Assembly: GCF_030389965.1 (NCBI RefSeq)
Contig: NZ_CP128399.1
Coordinates: forward strand, 744,001-808,000
DNA: 64,000 nucleotides
Direction of reading: 5' to 3'
Source of the DNA: Candidatus Chlorohelix allophototropha
Lineage (GTDB): Bacteria; Chloroflexota; Chloroflexia; Chloroheliales; Chloroheliaceae
A program made the translations under genes and the position numbers. Shown here in pieces: positions 33,789 to 41,898 of the stretch (position 1 is its first letter; each line of letters opens with the position of its first letter). Below the pieces are notes generated by a model. That model had not been told where the DNA came from, searched no databases, and saw only the letters and a list, made by a program, of their open reading frames with translations.

Positions 33789-34193
33789 TATTTCCCCTAA
33801 AAAACATATAGGTTTTCTCTCTCGGATTGTCACCAGCGACAGCCCGAAATTTTTAGAACTAAAATCTTGTTATAAAGGTAGGAACTGTTAAATAGCTTCT
33901 ATTATCCCTTAGCTTAAGGGTGCGGGGTCTGGAATGTTGATAACAATTTCAGACCCAAACCGGAAGCGGATTTTCAGTTGCCACCGGATTTTTTATTATC
34001 AAGCCCGAAACTGCAATAATAAGAAGTCCCGGTTTTCAATTATGTTTGATTTATGGCTGAAACCGGAGTAAAACAATCTCAACTTTAAAAAAAGCAGAAA
34101 CGTAGAAAAGAGGATAAAGATTTTAAATCTTGAAAGATTTAAGTGGAAGGGAACTTAAGGTATTTGTAATTTCCAACTAAGAAAAAATGTTTT

Positions 34194-34205
34194 ACCTACG
34201 TAGGT
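34194..34205. promoter_or_regulatory. 12-bp perfect palindrome ACCTACGTAGGT
   Basis: A fully self-complementary 12-mer in AT-rich surroundings. It could be a repressor operator for the leftward small genes, but it lies about 400 bp from their start. Confidence 0.3.
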
Positions 34206-34386
34206 TATTATAACACCTTTTTTAATTCAGTACAAACCGTATTAAAAGTGTGTAACAGGGCTATTGCAAGAAAGAAATTGCTTCCCTATAAAACGGTTCT
34301 CAAAGGGGTTTGGGTAAGGGCGTGCTGTGCTTTCGTAAGAATGCATCGCGGGATGTGCGCCCTCGTTCAATTTGAGGAATTCAGGT

Positions 34387-34459
34387 AGGGCGGTTCATAC
34401 CCTTCAAGGCACAGGCTAGGCAGACGAACCGCCCTTACTGCCTGTACCCTGAAAGGGTA
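34387..34459. repeat. Interleaved inverted repeats (A-B-A'-B' order)
   Basis: Arm A AGGGCGGTTC (34387-34396) pairs perfectly with A' (34426-34435). Arm B (34398-34416, TACCCTT...ACAGGC) pairs with B' (34440-34459) over at least 13 bp. Because B lies between A and A', and A' lies between B and B', the two helices interleave. They form either a pseudoknot or two mutually exclusive hairpins. The sequence lies about 160 bp downstream of the pntB stop. The words AGGGCGGTTC also occur downstream of gyrB at 773-782. Confidence 0.6.
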
Positions 34460-34616
34460 TCTCCCAGATGGGGAATACAAAAACTATTTTCTTAACGTTT
34501 GGGATGGACGTTGAAAATGGAAATGCTGACTTTGCATGCGTCCTAGAGTGTTTTAACTATATGCCTATGGTCAAACCCCCTTGTCGCTATCCTCTTCTCA
34601 AGACCCCTCCCTGATT

Positions 34617-36017
34617 TTATTTCCGCGCTAAAGCCATCTCTTTGTGTTTAAGTAACTGTACTAGGCTGTTAAGGGTAGTTTTGGCATCCCCGAATACCAT
34701 TAAGGTATTCTTGGCGTAGAATAGCTCGTTGTCTTCTCCGGCAAACCCTGAACCTAGGCTACGTTTCAGGATTACCACAGAATGAGCTTTATCCGCATCA
34801 AGTATCGGCATCCCATAAAGTGGGCTGTCTTTCTTGTAGCGTGCTGCCGGGTTAATTACATCGTTTGCGCCGATTACCAGCACTACATCCGTTTCAGAAA
34901 ATTCATCATTAATCTGATCCGGCTCAAATAACAAATCGTAAGACACATTTGCTTCTGCCAAAAGCACATTCATGTGACCGGGCATTCTACCGGCTACCGG
35001 GTGGATGGCGTACCGCACCTTTATGCCTTGGTGCATCAGCAAATCCCCTAACTCTTGCACCGGATGTTGCGCTTGGGCTACTGCCATACCGTAACCCGGT
35101 ATGATAATTACCGATTGTGCGCTGCTCAACAAAAATTCGACATCTTCGGGGGTATAGCGCGTAACTGTTTTTGCCTGCGCTTGCGCATGTAGTTCGCCCG
35201 GTTTTGCGCCTACTGCCCCAAAAAGCACGTTAGTAAAAGAACGGTTCATAGCTTTGCTCATAATCATCGCTAGGAAGAAACCGGAGGCGGCGTTTAATGC
35301 GCCTGCGATAATCAGCACATCGTTATTGATGGCGAAACCAGTCGCAGCCGAAGCTAACCCGGCATATGAATTTAAAAGCGCCAGCACTACCGGCATATCT
35401 GCGCCACCGATTGGCAGCACCAGCAACACCCCGATTAGCAATCCTGCGCCTAGCATCAAATAGAATACAACAGAAGTAGCAGGATTTACCAATAAAAATC
35501 CAAATAAGCCCAATGCGCCGATAAATAAAATCAAGTTAATAATATTCTGAAAGCGATAGGTTATTGGAGCGCCGGTGATGAGTTCCTGAAGTTTTATAAA
35601 TGCAATAAGACTTCCGGTAATTGTCAGCGACCCGAAAAGCACCTCAATCCCCAAAACTGTCATTAGCCAGCTATCTATGTTTGTCGCTACGTGTTCCTCG
35701 AATTTAACCACGCCCACCAGAGTAGCGGCTAATGCACCAAAAGCATGGGAAATTGCCACAAGTTGGGGCATCGCCGTCATTGGCATCAATCTTGCCAGTA
35801 GTCCGCCGATTAGCGAGCCGAGCATAATACCAACAATGATCCATTCGTAACTAACGATCTCATTTTTTAGCAATGTACCAACTATAGCCAGTAACATGCC
35901 AAGCTCAGCGTATAACATCCCGCGTCGCGCCGATACGGGCGAGCATAGCGCTTTTAAACCCATAATAAATAATATTGAAGCGGCGAAGTAGGAAGCCTCA
36001 AGCAAATAATCGTTCAT
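34617..36017 (-). CDS. pntB: NAD(P) transhydrogenase subunit beta
   Basis: A 466-residue membrane subunit of proton-translocating transhydrogenase, which uses the proton gradient to drive NADH + NADP+ to NAD+ + NADPH. Nine or so membrane helices fill residues 1-260 and the NADP-binding domain III follows (VIIIPGYGMAVAQAQHPVQELGDLL, YAIHPVAGRMPGHMNVLLAEANVSYD, VLVIGANDVINPAA). Start ATG 36017 overlaps the stop of the preceding gene by 4 nt (ATGA), typical of translational coupling. Confidence 0.97.
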   Translation of the reverse strand: MNDYLLEASYFAASILFIMGLKALCSPVSARRGMLYAELGMLLAIVGTLLKNEIVSYEWIIVGIMLGSLIGGLLARLMPMTAMPQLVAISHAFGALAATLVGVVKFEEHVATNIDSWLMTVLGIEVLFGSLTITGSLIAFIKLQELITGAPITYRFQNIINLILFIGALGLFGFLLVNPATSVVFYLMLGAGLLIGVLLVLPIGGADMPVVLALLNSYAGLASAATGFAINNDVLIIAGALNAASGFFLAMIMSKAMNRSFTNVLFGAVGAKPGELHAQAQAKTVTRYTPEDVEFLLSSAQSVIIIPGYGMAVAQAQHPVQELGDLLMHQGIKVRYAIHPVAGRMPGHMNVLLAEANVSYDLLFEPDQINDEFSETDVVLVIGANDVINPAARYKKDSPLYGMPILDADKAHSVVILKRSLGSGFAGEDNELFYAKNTLMVFGDAKTTLNSLVQLLKHKEMALARK

Positions 36018-36310
36018 TGAGGTTTTTCCTCCTTCCGCTTGAACATCTTTAGCATTCGGTCTGTGACAAGAAAACCTCCCACGACATTTATAGTGGCAGA
36101 TGTGACCGCAATAAAGCCAAGCACTGTGCTTAATGTTCCTTTGTTACTGCCTGCTGCTACCAATGAACCGACCAATGATATACCAGAAATGGCGTTGGTA
36201 GCTGACATCAAGGGGGTGTGAAGCAGGGGTGGCACACGTCGGATTACTTCAAAGCCTAAAAACCCTGCCAACGCCAGAATATAAATCATTTCGAATAATT
36301 GTAGATTCAT
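36014..36310 (-). CDS. pntA2: NAD(P) transhydrogenase subunit alpha, membrane part (PntA2/PntAB)
   Basis: A 98-residue protein with three membrane helices, corresponding to the C-terminal membrane domain of E. coli PntA. It contains VPPLLHTPLMSATNAISGI, the family's typical block. Encoding it separately from the NAD-binding part is the three-subunit arrangement seen in Rhodospirillum and many other bacteria. It overlaps both neighbours by 4 nt. Confidence 0.95.
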   Translation of the reverse strand: MNLQLFEMIYILALAGFLGFEVIRRVPPLLHTPLMSATNAISGISLVGSLVAAGSNKGTLSTVLGFIAVTSATINVVGGFLVTDRMLKMFKRKEEKPQ

Positions 36311-37467
36311 ACCATTACTCCTTGGGGCAACAAAGCTTTTACCTGTTCATTTAGAATTTCCCCGCCCCGTGTTACACACGCAGCTTTTACAATTTCGTCC
36401 TCATACGAAGGGCTTGCTTTCCCATTGGGGAAAAGATACTCGAACAGGTTGAGCAGATTATGACTGTATAGGAGGCTTGCATCTGCCGGTACTGCCGCCG
36501 GTAAGTTTACTGCCCCAATTATGGTGACATCGTTTGACTCGATTGTTTGGTTTGGGGCGGTCAATTCACAGTTGCCGCCCTGTTCCGCTGCGAGATCAAC
36601 GATTATCGAACCCGGTTTCAGTAGTTGCACCATTTCTCGACTTATTAGCAATGGTGCGCGTTTACCAAATACTTGCGCGGTAGTAATAACCACATCTACT
36701 TTTGGCAATCGCGCGCTGATTACCTCACGCTCTTTCATAAGAAATTCGTCAGATTGTTCTTTGGCATAGCCCCCGCTTGTTTCTGCATCTTTTGGCAACT
36801 CCATCTCCACAAAATTTGCGCCCACACTCTTAACCTGATCCCTAACAATCGGGCGTGGGTCAAAAGCTTCAACTCTAGCGCCAAGCCGTTTGGCAGTAGC
36901 AATTGCCTGTAAACCTGCCACCCCTGCGCCCAATACCAGCACGGTTGCGGGTGATACTGTACCGGCAGCGGTCATCATCAAGGGGAACATTTTCTTGAGC
37001 TTGCCAGCCGCCAGCAGCACCGCTTTGTATCCAGCAATTGTCGCCATCGCGCTTAAGGCATCCATATTTTGAGCGCGGGCTATACGCGGTATTAATTCCA
37101 TTGAATAAGCGGTAATTTTGCGGTGGGCGAGAGCTTCTATAATCTCAGGTTTGGCAAATGGAGCTAAGAAACTGAGCAAAGTTGCGCCTTCTTGCAGCAT
37201 ATCGGTTTCGTAGCGACCAAATTCGGGATGAAATTGGGGTGGTTGCACCTTAAATATTACATCGACTTGTTGGTACAATTCTTTGGCGTTATTTACTAAT
37301 TGTGCACCCGCTGCTTCATATTCTTTATCGCTACAAAATGCCAATTTACCGGCGCACTTTTCCACAAAAACTTCGTGATTTTGTTTTTTTAGAACCACAA
37401 CAAGACCGGGCACCAGTGCCACCCTAGTTTCACCGAGATATATTTCTTTTGGAATACCGATTTTCAT
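36307..37467 (-). CDS. pntA1: NAD(P) transhydrogenase subunit alpha, NAD-binding part (PntA1/PntAA)
   Basis: A 386-residue soluble NAD(H)-binding domain I, related to alanine dehydrogenase. Visible: MKIGIPKEIYLGETRVALVPG, FLAPFAKPEIIEAL, IPRIARAQNMDALSAMATIAGY, and the Rossmann motif VLGAGVAGLQAIATAKRLGARVEAFD. First gene of the pnt operon. The Shine-Dalgarno is weak (GAGAAAATGAA before the ATG). Confidence 0.97.
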   Translation of the reverse strand: MKIGIPKEIYLGETRVALVPGLVVVLKKQNHEVFVEKCAGKLAFCSDKEYEAAGAQLVNNAKELYQQVDVIFKVQPPQFHPEFGRYETDMLQEGATLLSFLAPFAKPEIIEALAHRKITAYSMELIPRIARAQNMDALSAMATIAGYKAVLLAAGKLKKMFPLMMTAAGTVSPATVLVLGAGVAGLQAIATAKRLGARVEAFDPRPIVRDQVKSVGANFVEMELPKDAETSGGYAKEQSDEFLMKEREVISARLPKVDVVITTAQVFGKRAPLLISREMVQLLKPGSIIVDLAAEQGGNCELTAPNQTIESNDVTIIGAVNLPAAVPADASLLYSHNLLNLFEYLFPNGKASPSYEDEIVKAACVTRGGEILNEQVKALLPQGVMV

Positions 37468-38013
37468 TTCATTTTCTCATTTCTTTCACTATGAAAATTT
37501 GTTGTGATTCAGGAACGAAAACAGCTTGTATCTTTGATAGCGCAAGGGAGGGGAAATTATTCTAATGATACCGAAATGATTCAGGAGATTTTGACCAAAA
37601 ATAAAATAGGGCAGAGGATTTATAGTCTGAGAAACGCAGGTTATATTAAAAAAATGAGCGGGTAATCGGCAAGCAGTTTGCCCGCCAGCGTAACGGTAGA
37701 AGTCCTTATTTACTGGGTTAGTTCCTACGGAACTAATCGGCGAAACGAATATCTTGTTCAAAACCTTCACCCCTTTACCAGCGCCATTGAATGGTTTGAG
37801 GTGATTATCAAGATGTTTTAATACTGGATTCGCCTACTTTTTAAAAGCCTTTCCAAAACTTGATAACCTTTTTTACTCCATTAATCATAAGTTATAAGAA
37901 TCAATAATGAGGTCTAAGTCGGTAAATATAGGGTAGATAGACATAAAAAACCTTTCCGCTGCTTCTCTACAACTGGAAAGGTTTTAAGTAGTTTTCAGAA
38001 ATTTACTTTAAGC
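37468..38013. other. Intergenic region upstream of pntA1
   Basis: It contains a perfect 8-bp stem TTAGTTCC/GGAACTAA with a 3-nt loop at 37718-37736 and the terminator at 37947-37985. A 93-codon minus-strand ORF (37489-37770) covers part of it, but it has no ribosome binding site and no recognisable protein character. The pnt promoter should be here. Confidence 0.4.
37947..37985 (-). terminator. Intrinsic terminator of the OpgC-like gene
   Basis: An 11-bp perfect stem, AAAACCTTTCC (37947-37957) with GGAAAGGTTTT (37975-37985). Leftward it is followed by TTTTTT-ATG, i.e. a U-tract. It starts 28 nt past the stop codon. Confidence 0.85.
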
Positions 38014-39219
38014 TTAATGAGGTATTATCGAGAATAGGAACTTGGTTTTCACCATACCCCACAACAGTAGCACCGAAGCAAGCAGCGCGAAACCATAAAA
38101 GAAATAGGGTAGGTCTCTCACGCCCGGTATGTTGTAGAAAATGACAATGATAACTAGGTGCATAGCGAAGGAGTAAAGGCTAACCTCACCAATTGGGATT
38201 AATAGCCACCCCAACACAGGTTGCAATAGTTTCCATAGCCAAGTAGCTGCCAGAAAAAGCCCCTGGAAGATTACGAAGATAGCAAATATGCGCTCCGGTG
38301 GAAGTAAAGCTTTATCGTGCATGTCGGCGATGTAGAAATGCACATCAATTGACCCGAAGATTGTTTCTACTCCACCGTTAATTTCGGCTATATACAAACT
38401 CACCAGCATTACCGACATAGCGCCGATTGCCATTGAGTAATATCTATACAGGTTGCCCTTTGCACTGAAAAAGTTAGCTATTGCTTGGCGGTGGTAGCCC
38501 ATTACCATTGCGGTAACGAATAGCGCTTGCCAAGAAGCCAGCGGAAAGTTGCTGGCAAAAGGCAAGCTAAAGTTGCTTGGATAATACATATTAGCAAACC
38601 AGATAACCCAGCTTACTATCAATACATGCTTGGCTTTGCCTTCTTGTAGTAGGAAGAGAATTAGAGGGCTAATCGCTAGGAAAAGCACGTACATAAACAG
38701 AATACTAGAACCATGATAGGCAAACCGCATTGTCAGCGTACCGAGTAACAAATCAATCGGGTCTGTAATCTGACTCCATTGCCGATCAGCCCATAATTGT
38801 AGCGGAGAATAGTTTGCCAGTAGCACAAAAAACAGGGTTAATCCCACTGCCAGCCAATATATTTTTAAGGCGCGTTTCAGTATTTTGGTACTGGCAACCC
38901 GCAAGCCTTCTTTTTCGATAACCTTGAAATAAACTATGCCTAGGATAAAGCCGCTTATGATAACGAAACCTTCGGCGGCGCTTATATAAAATTCTCCCCG
39001 CGCAGTGAGGAAGTAAACCCAACTATCCGGTCCAAATACCCCGATATGATCCATCAGCATTACAAATAGGCTTAAGCCTCGCAAAAAATCAAGGCGTAAA
39101 TCCCGTGAACTTGCTACTGCTGTTTCATATTTCCAACGCCAGCGCACTCCTTTAGCAGTAGTTACTGCTGTTGCACCTGCAAGCTTACCTTGCAAATTGG
39201 ATTCTTTAGCGGATAACAT
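38014..39219 (-). CDS. OpgC-family membrane acyltransferase
   Basis: A 401-residue polytopic protein (about 10 helices) of the OpgC/acyltransferase-3-like group. It starts with SRDLRLDFLRGLSLFVMLMDHIG, where the Arg and the Asp-His pair are the family signature. OpgC adds succinyl groups to periplasmic glucans in proteobacteria. In a Chloroflexota-like cell the acceptor is probably another surface glycan (inference). About 45 cytoplasmic residues precede the first helix. AGGAG lies 11 nt before the ATG. It stands alone and ends at a strong terminator. Confidence 0.88.
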   Translation of the reverse strand: MLSAKESNLQGKLAGATAVTTAKGVRWRWKYETAVASSRDLRLDFLRGLSLFVMLMDHIGVFGPDSWVYFLTARGEFYISAAEGFVIISGFILGIVYFKVIEKEGLRVASTKILKRALKIYWLAVGLTLFFVLLANYSPLQLWADRQWSQITDPIDLLLGTLTMRFAYHGSSILFMYVLFLAISPLILFLLQEGKAKHVLIVSWVIWFANMYYPSNFSLPFASNFPLASWQALFVTAMVMGYHRQAIANFFSAKGNLYRYYSMAIGAMSVMLVSLYIAEINGGVETIFGSIDVHFYIADMHDKALLPPERIFAIFVIFQGLFLAATWLWKLLQPVLGWLLIPIGEVSLYSFAMHLVIIVIFYNIPGVRDLPYFFYGFALLASVLLLWGMVKTKFLFSIIPH

Positions 39220-39487
39220 CTATATTTATACTCCTAAAAACTAATAAAAAAACGAAAGCTACGGATACTTTATTTAAACTTTCGCTATATCTGAGGCTAT
39301 CGTTGTCTACGAGTTAAGCAAGTAATTTGTTTTCACAAATTCTCTCTATTTTATATATTAATTTTATCTTTCATTTGTAAAATGAATGTAAAATCCACTC
39401 AAGGAAAAGGTAAAATCACACTTATATGATGTTCATACCAATACATCACTGATGTTACATTTACTACTACTAATACATTCAAATAGG
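39220..39487. other. Intergenic region left of the insertion sequence
   Basis: It probably contains the original upstream region of the gene at 40727, now separated from it by the IS. AT-rich; no clear promoter boxes identified. Confidence 0.35.
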
Positions 39488-40706
39488 TTTTGCTACCGTA
39501 CAGATATAAAGGAGAGGAAAAGGAGGAGAAGGTTGAGGCAGAGTGGTAAACTGTAGTTTTCTTACCGACCAAAGTAGAAAGCAAAAGGATACCAAAATGA
39601 GTGACAACCTTCGCCGACATCGTGCCATAAAACAGCAATTGTTGCAACTCCACCCACAAGCGCAGGGGCGCGAATTACAATATTTAACAATTCTAGCGAT
39701 GGTGATCAGTGGGATTGTAGGTAGTCGGCATAGTGCGTTGCCTAATATCGCCGCCAAAGTGCCAGATAAAACTAAACGGGAAAGCCGCATCATCCGAATG
39801 CGCCGATTGCTCAAAAATGATAACTTTAACCAAAAAGTGGTGTATGCTCCTTTCGCCAAACAATTGCTGAGTAGCCTGTGTCATTGTCCACTGGTACTGG
39901 TGATAGATGGCAGTCAGGTTGGTGCTGGTGGAATGGGCTTAGTAATCAGTGTAGTATATCAGGGGCGGGCTTTACCTTTGGGTTGGTTGGTGGTTAAGGC
40001 TAAAAAGGGACATTTAGCTCAAGCTTTGCACATCAGATTGTTAAAGCAAGTTCACTCGTTGGTTCCGTCTGGTAGCCAAGTAGTCTTTTTGGGTGATGGT
40101 GAATTCGATGGCTGTCGTTTGTTAAGACGGTTAGATTATTACGGTTGGCAGTATGTCTGTCGTACTGCTAAAAATAGCCAGGTCTGGTTGGATGAACAAG
40201 CTCATTATGCCATCAGTAAGTTAGGGGTTCAGCCTGGTCAGGTAGTGAGTCAGAGCGGCGTAGCATTCAGCAAACACGAGTACGGACCAGTACTGGTCAT
40301 AGCGGTCTGGCAAAAGCCTTACCGTGAGCCACTTTATCTGGTGAGTAATTTGGCTCTAGCCCAGGAAGCAATCCGGTACTACAAAAAGAGGTTTAGGATT
40401 GAAACCTTCTTTTCCGATAGCAAGAGCCGAGGGTTTCGGCTGGACAAGAGCCATTTGGATGACCCTAAACGGCTAGAAAGGTTATTGTTAGCGGCTTGTC
40501 TGGCTTATCTTTGGATTGTACATCTGGGTACGATAGCTTTAGCTGAAGGCTGGAACCGGGTCATTCATCGCACCGAACGACTGGATTTGAGCCTGTTCAA
40601 TTTAGGTTTGAACCTGCTTGAGCATTTTTTGAATGAACATTTACCCTTACCAGTCGCCTTTATCCCTTTTCTTTTAGAGGATTTCTAATTGTGTACGGTA
40701 GCAAAA
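39488..40706 (+). mobile_element. Complete IS4-like insertion sequence, 1219 bp
   Basis: It is bounded by 15-bp perfect terminal inverted repeats, TTTTGCTACCGTACA (39488-39502) and its complement (40692-40706), and flanked by a direct repeat AATAGG (39482-39487 and 40707-40712; 7 bp if one A is shared). One intact transposase gene fills it. The intact ends and target duplication show a recent, possibly still mobile, insertion. Confidence 0.93.
39597..40688 (+). CDS. IS4-family-like DDE transposase
   Basis: About 363 residues with a DDE_Tnp_1-type layout: VLVIDGSQVGAGG (first Asp), VVFLGDGEFDG (second Asp), then YYKKRFRIETFFSDSKSRGFRLDKSHL (Y-(2)-R-(3)-E-(6)-K region with the catalytic Glu). 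I take ATG 39597, since the upstream in-frame GTG at 39543 has no ribosome binding site. Intact frame. Confidence 0.9.
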   Translation: MSDNLRRHRAIKQQLLQLHPQAQGRELQYLTILAMVISGIVGSRHSALPNIAAKVPDKTKRESRIIRMRRLLKNDNFNQKVVYAPFAKQLLSSLCHCPLVLVIDGSQVGAGGMGLVISVVYQGRALPLGWLVVKAKKGHLAQALHIRLLKQVHSLVPSGSQVVFLGDGEFDGCRLLRRLDYYGWQYVCRTAKNSQVWLDEQAHYAISKLGVQPGQVVSQSGVAFSKHEYGPVLVIAVWQKPYREPLYLVSNLALAQEAIRYYKKRFRIETFFSDSKSRGFRLDKSHLDDPKRLERLLLAACLAYLWIVHLGTIALAEGWNRVIHRTERLDLSLFNLGLNLLEHFLNEHLPLPVAFIPFLLEDF

Positions 40707-40726
40707 AATAGGTTTAAGATAAGTAT

Positions 40727-41350
40727 ATGTCTGAAAACTTAATGAAAATATGGCGGCGACTCTGGCTGGAATTAGTAATCGCCTTCGACTTTGTTCGAGG
40801 TTTTTTCGAGCCGTTTATGGCTTATCGAATTGGTTATCTAGTGATAGTAAAGCGTCGTTATCGCCGCCCATGGACTACAACTCTAAAAGATGGCACTACC
40901 TTGCGCCGAGGTGATAAAATAATCAGACTGCATATGAAGCTTTTTATGCCACGCTTCAGGGGTGCCGACAATGATTTATCTTATTCACGTTATCTATATC
41001 GGTTATTAGCGCCCGAAATGCCTAATCTCGCTGCTTTATTAAGGGTTGACCCCGCTTGGTCTGATTTTAAGGCAATCATGGGTCAATCTCACGTAGTAGG
41101 AAAATATACCGAAAAATTAGGCTTTGAAACCAGAGCAATACCAGATTGGTGGATTGTGGTGGTGGATTTGCTTGGTCGTGGTGCAATGCTCCTAACCGAT
41201 CCCACGCCACGTTGCTTGTTGAAGATTCTGAAGCCGCATGGAGTACGAAAACCACGCGAAACTTGGATTGGCTGTTCCACTTTAGTTGCACTTCACAACG
41301 ATACTCAAGTAGAACCGCCCCGCTTGCGCCGATTATTCAAGTATTTTTGA
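40727..41350 (+). CDS. Unknown protein, possibly YkoP-like, cut off from its upstream region by an IS
   Basis: A 207-residue protein. A central part with TTLRRGDKIIRLHMKLFMP resembles the YkoP-type domain found near polysaccharide deacetylases, but this is a weak match by eye. No signal peptide and no catalytic motif. Its ATG is only 14 nt beyond the IS target duplication, so its native promoter and most of its leader lie left of the element; expression may now depend on the IS. 14 nt separate it from the RidA gene. Confidence 0.65.
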   Translation: MSENLMKIWRRLWLELVIAFDFVRGFFEPFMAYRIGYLVIVKRRYRRPWTTTLKDGTTLRRGDKIIRLHMKLFMPRFRGADNDLSYSRYLYRLLAPEMPNLAALLRVDPAWSDFKAIMGQSHVVGKYTEKLGFETRAIPDWWIVVVDLLGRGAMLLTDPTPRCLLKILKPHGVRKPRETWIGCSTLVALHNDTQVEPPRLRRLFKYF

Positions 41351-41364
41351 CAAGGAGAGCTTAA

Positions 41365-41844
41365 ATGGCTGAAGGAAAAATAGAGCATAAATTACGCGAA
41401 CTGGGTATTGAGTTACCACCTATCTTTAATGTTCCTCCCGGCATGAATTTCTTGCGTTATGTACAAACCGGTGATCTTCTTTTTATTGCCGGACATGGCC
41501 CTACGGGTTCTGATGGGAGACTCGCTTATCAAGGTAAGGTAGGAGGAGAGGTGAGCTTGGAGGAGGGTTATAAAGCCGCACGCTTGACCGGTTTGAATCT
41601 TCTTTCAACGCTAAAAGAGGCACTTGGAGACCTTGATAGGGTCGTAAAGTTCGTAAAGGTTTTAGGTATGGTCAATGCAGTGGAAGGTTTTGGACAGCAA
41701 CCTTATGTAATCAACGGCGCTTCCGATTTGTTTGTGGCAGTGTTTGGTGAAGAAATAGGCAAGCATGCCCGTTCAGCGGTGGGGATGGGCGGCTTGCCTA
41801 ACAATATGCCGATTGAAATTGAAATGATTGTACAGGTAAGGTAA
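41365..41844 (+). CDS. RidA/YjgF family protein
   Basis: A 159-residue member of the RidA (reactive intermediate deaminase) superfamily, which hydrolyse enamine/imine intermediates of PLP enzymes. Typical features: LLFIAGHGPTG, LTGLNLLSTLKEALGDLDRVVKFVKVLGMVNA, and the Arg of HARSAVGMGGLPNNMPIEIEM, which corresponds to the catalytic Arg of RidA. GGAGA lies upstream of the ATG. Ends at a strong bidirectional terminator. Confidence 0.92.
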   Translation: MAEGKIEHKLRELGIELPPIFNVPPGMNFLRYVQTGDLLFIAGHGPTGSDGRLAYQGKVGGEVSLEEGYKAARLTGLNLLSTLKEALGDLDRVVKFVKVLGMVNAVEGFGQQPYVINGASDLFVAVFGEEIGKHARSAVGMGGLPNNMPIEIEMIVQVR

Positions 41845-41862
41845 TTTGTCCATGCTATTCCG

Positions 41863-41897
41863 AGTCGGGATGCTTTTTCAATATAAGCATCCCGACT
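41863..41897. terminator. Bidirectional intrinsic terminator
   Basis: A perfect 13-bp stem AGTCGGGATGCTT (41863-41875) with AAGCATCCCGACT (41885-41897), followed by TTT on the plus strand. It sits between the convergent ends of the RidA gene and the 2097-residue protein gene. Confidence 0.88.
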
Positions 41898-41898
41898 T

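Larger units (their letters stand above)
33789..34616. other. Long non-coding stretch with several inverted repeats
   Basis: About 830 bp without a credible gene. It contains a hairpin at 33925-33956 (7-bp perfect stem GGGTCTG/CAGACCC, extended), a 12-bp perfect palindrome at 34194-34205, and the interleaved inverted repeats at 34387-34459. It separates the small-gene trio from pntB. Confidence 0.5.

Noticed and set aside
37489-37770. 93-codon minus-strand ORF upstream of the pnt operon
   Set aside because: No ribosome binding site, no recognisable protein pattern, and it overlaps a perfect hairpin at 37718-37736. Probably chance.
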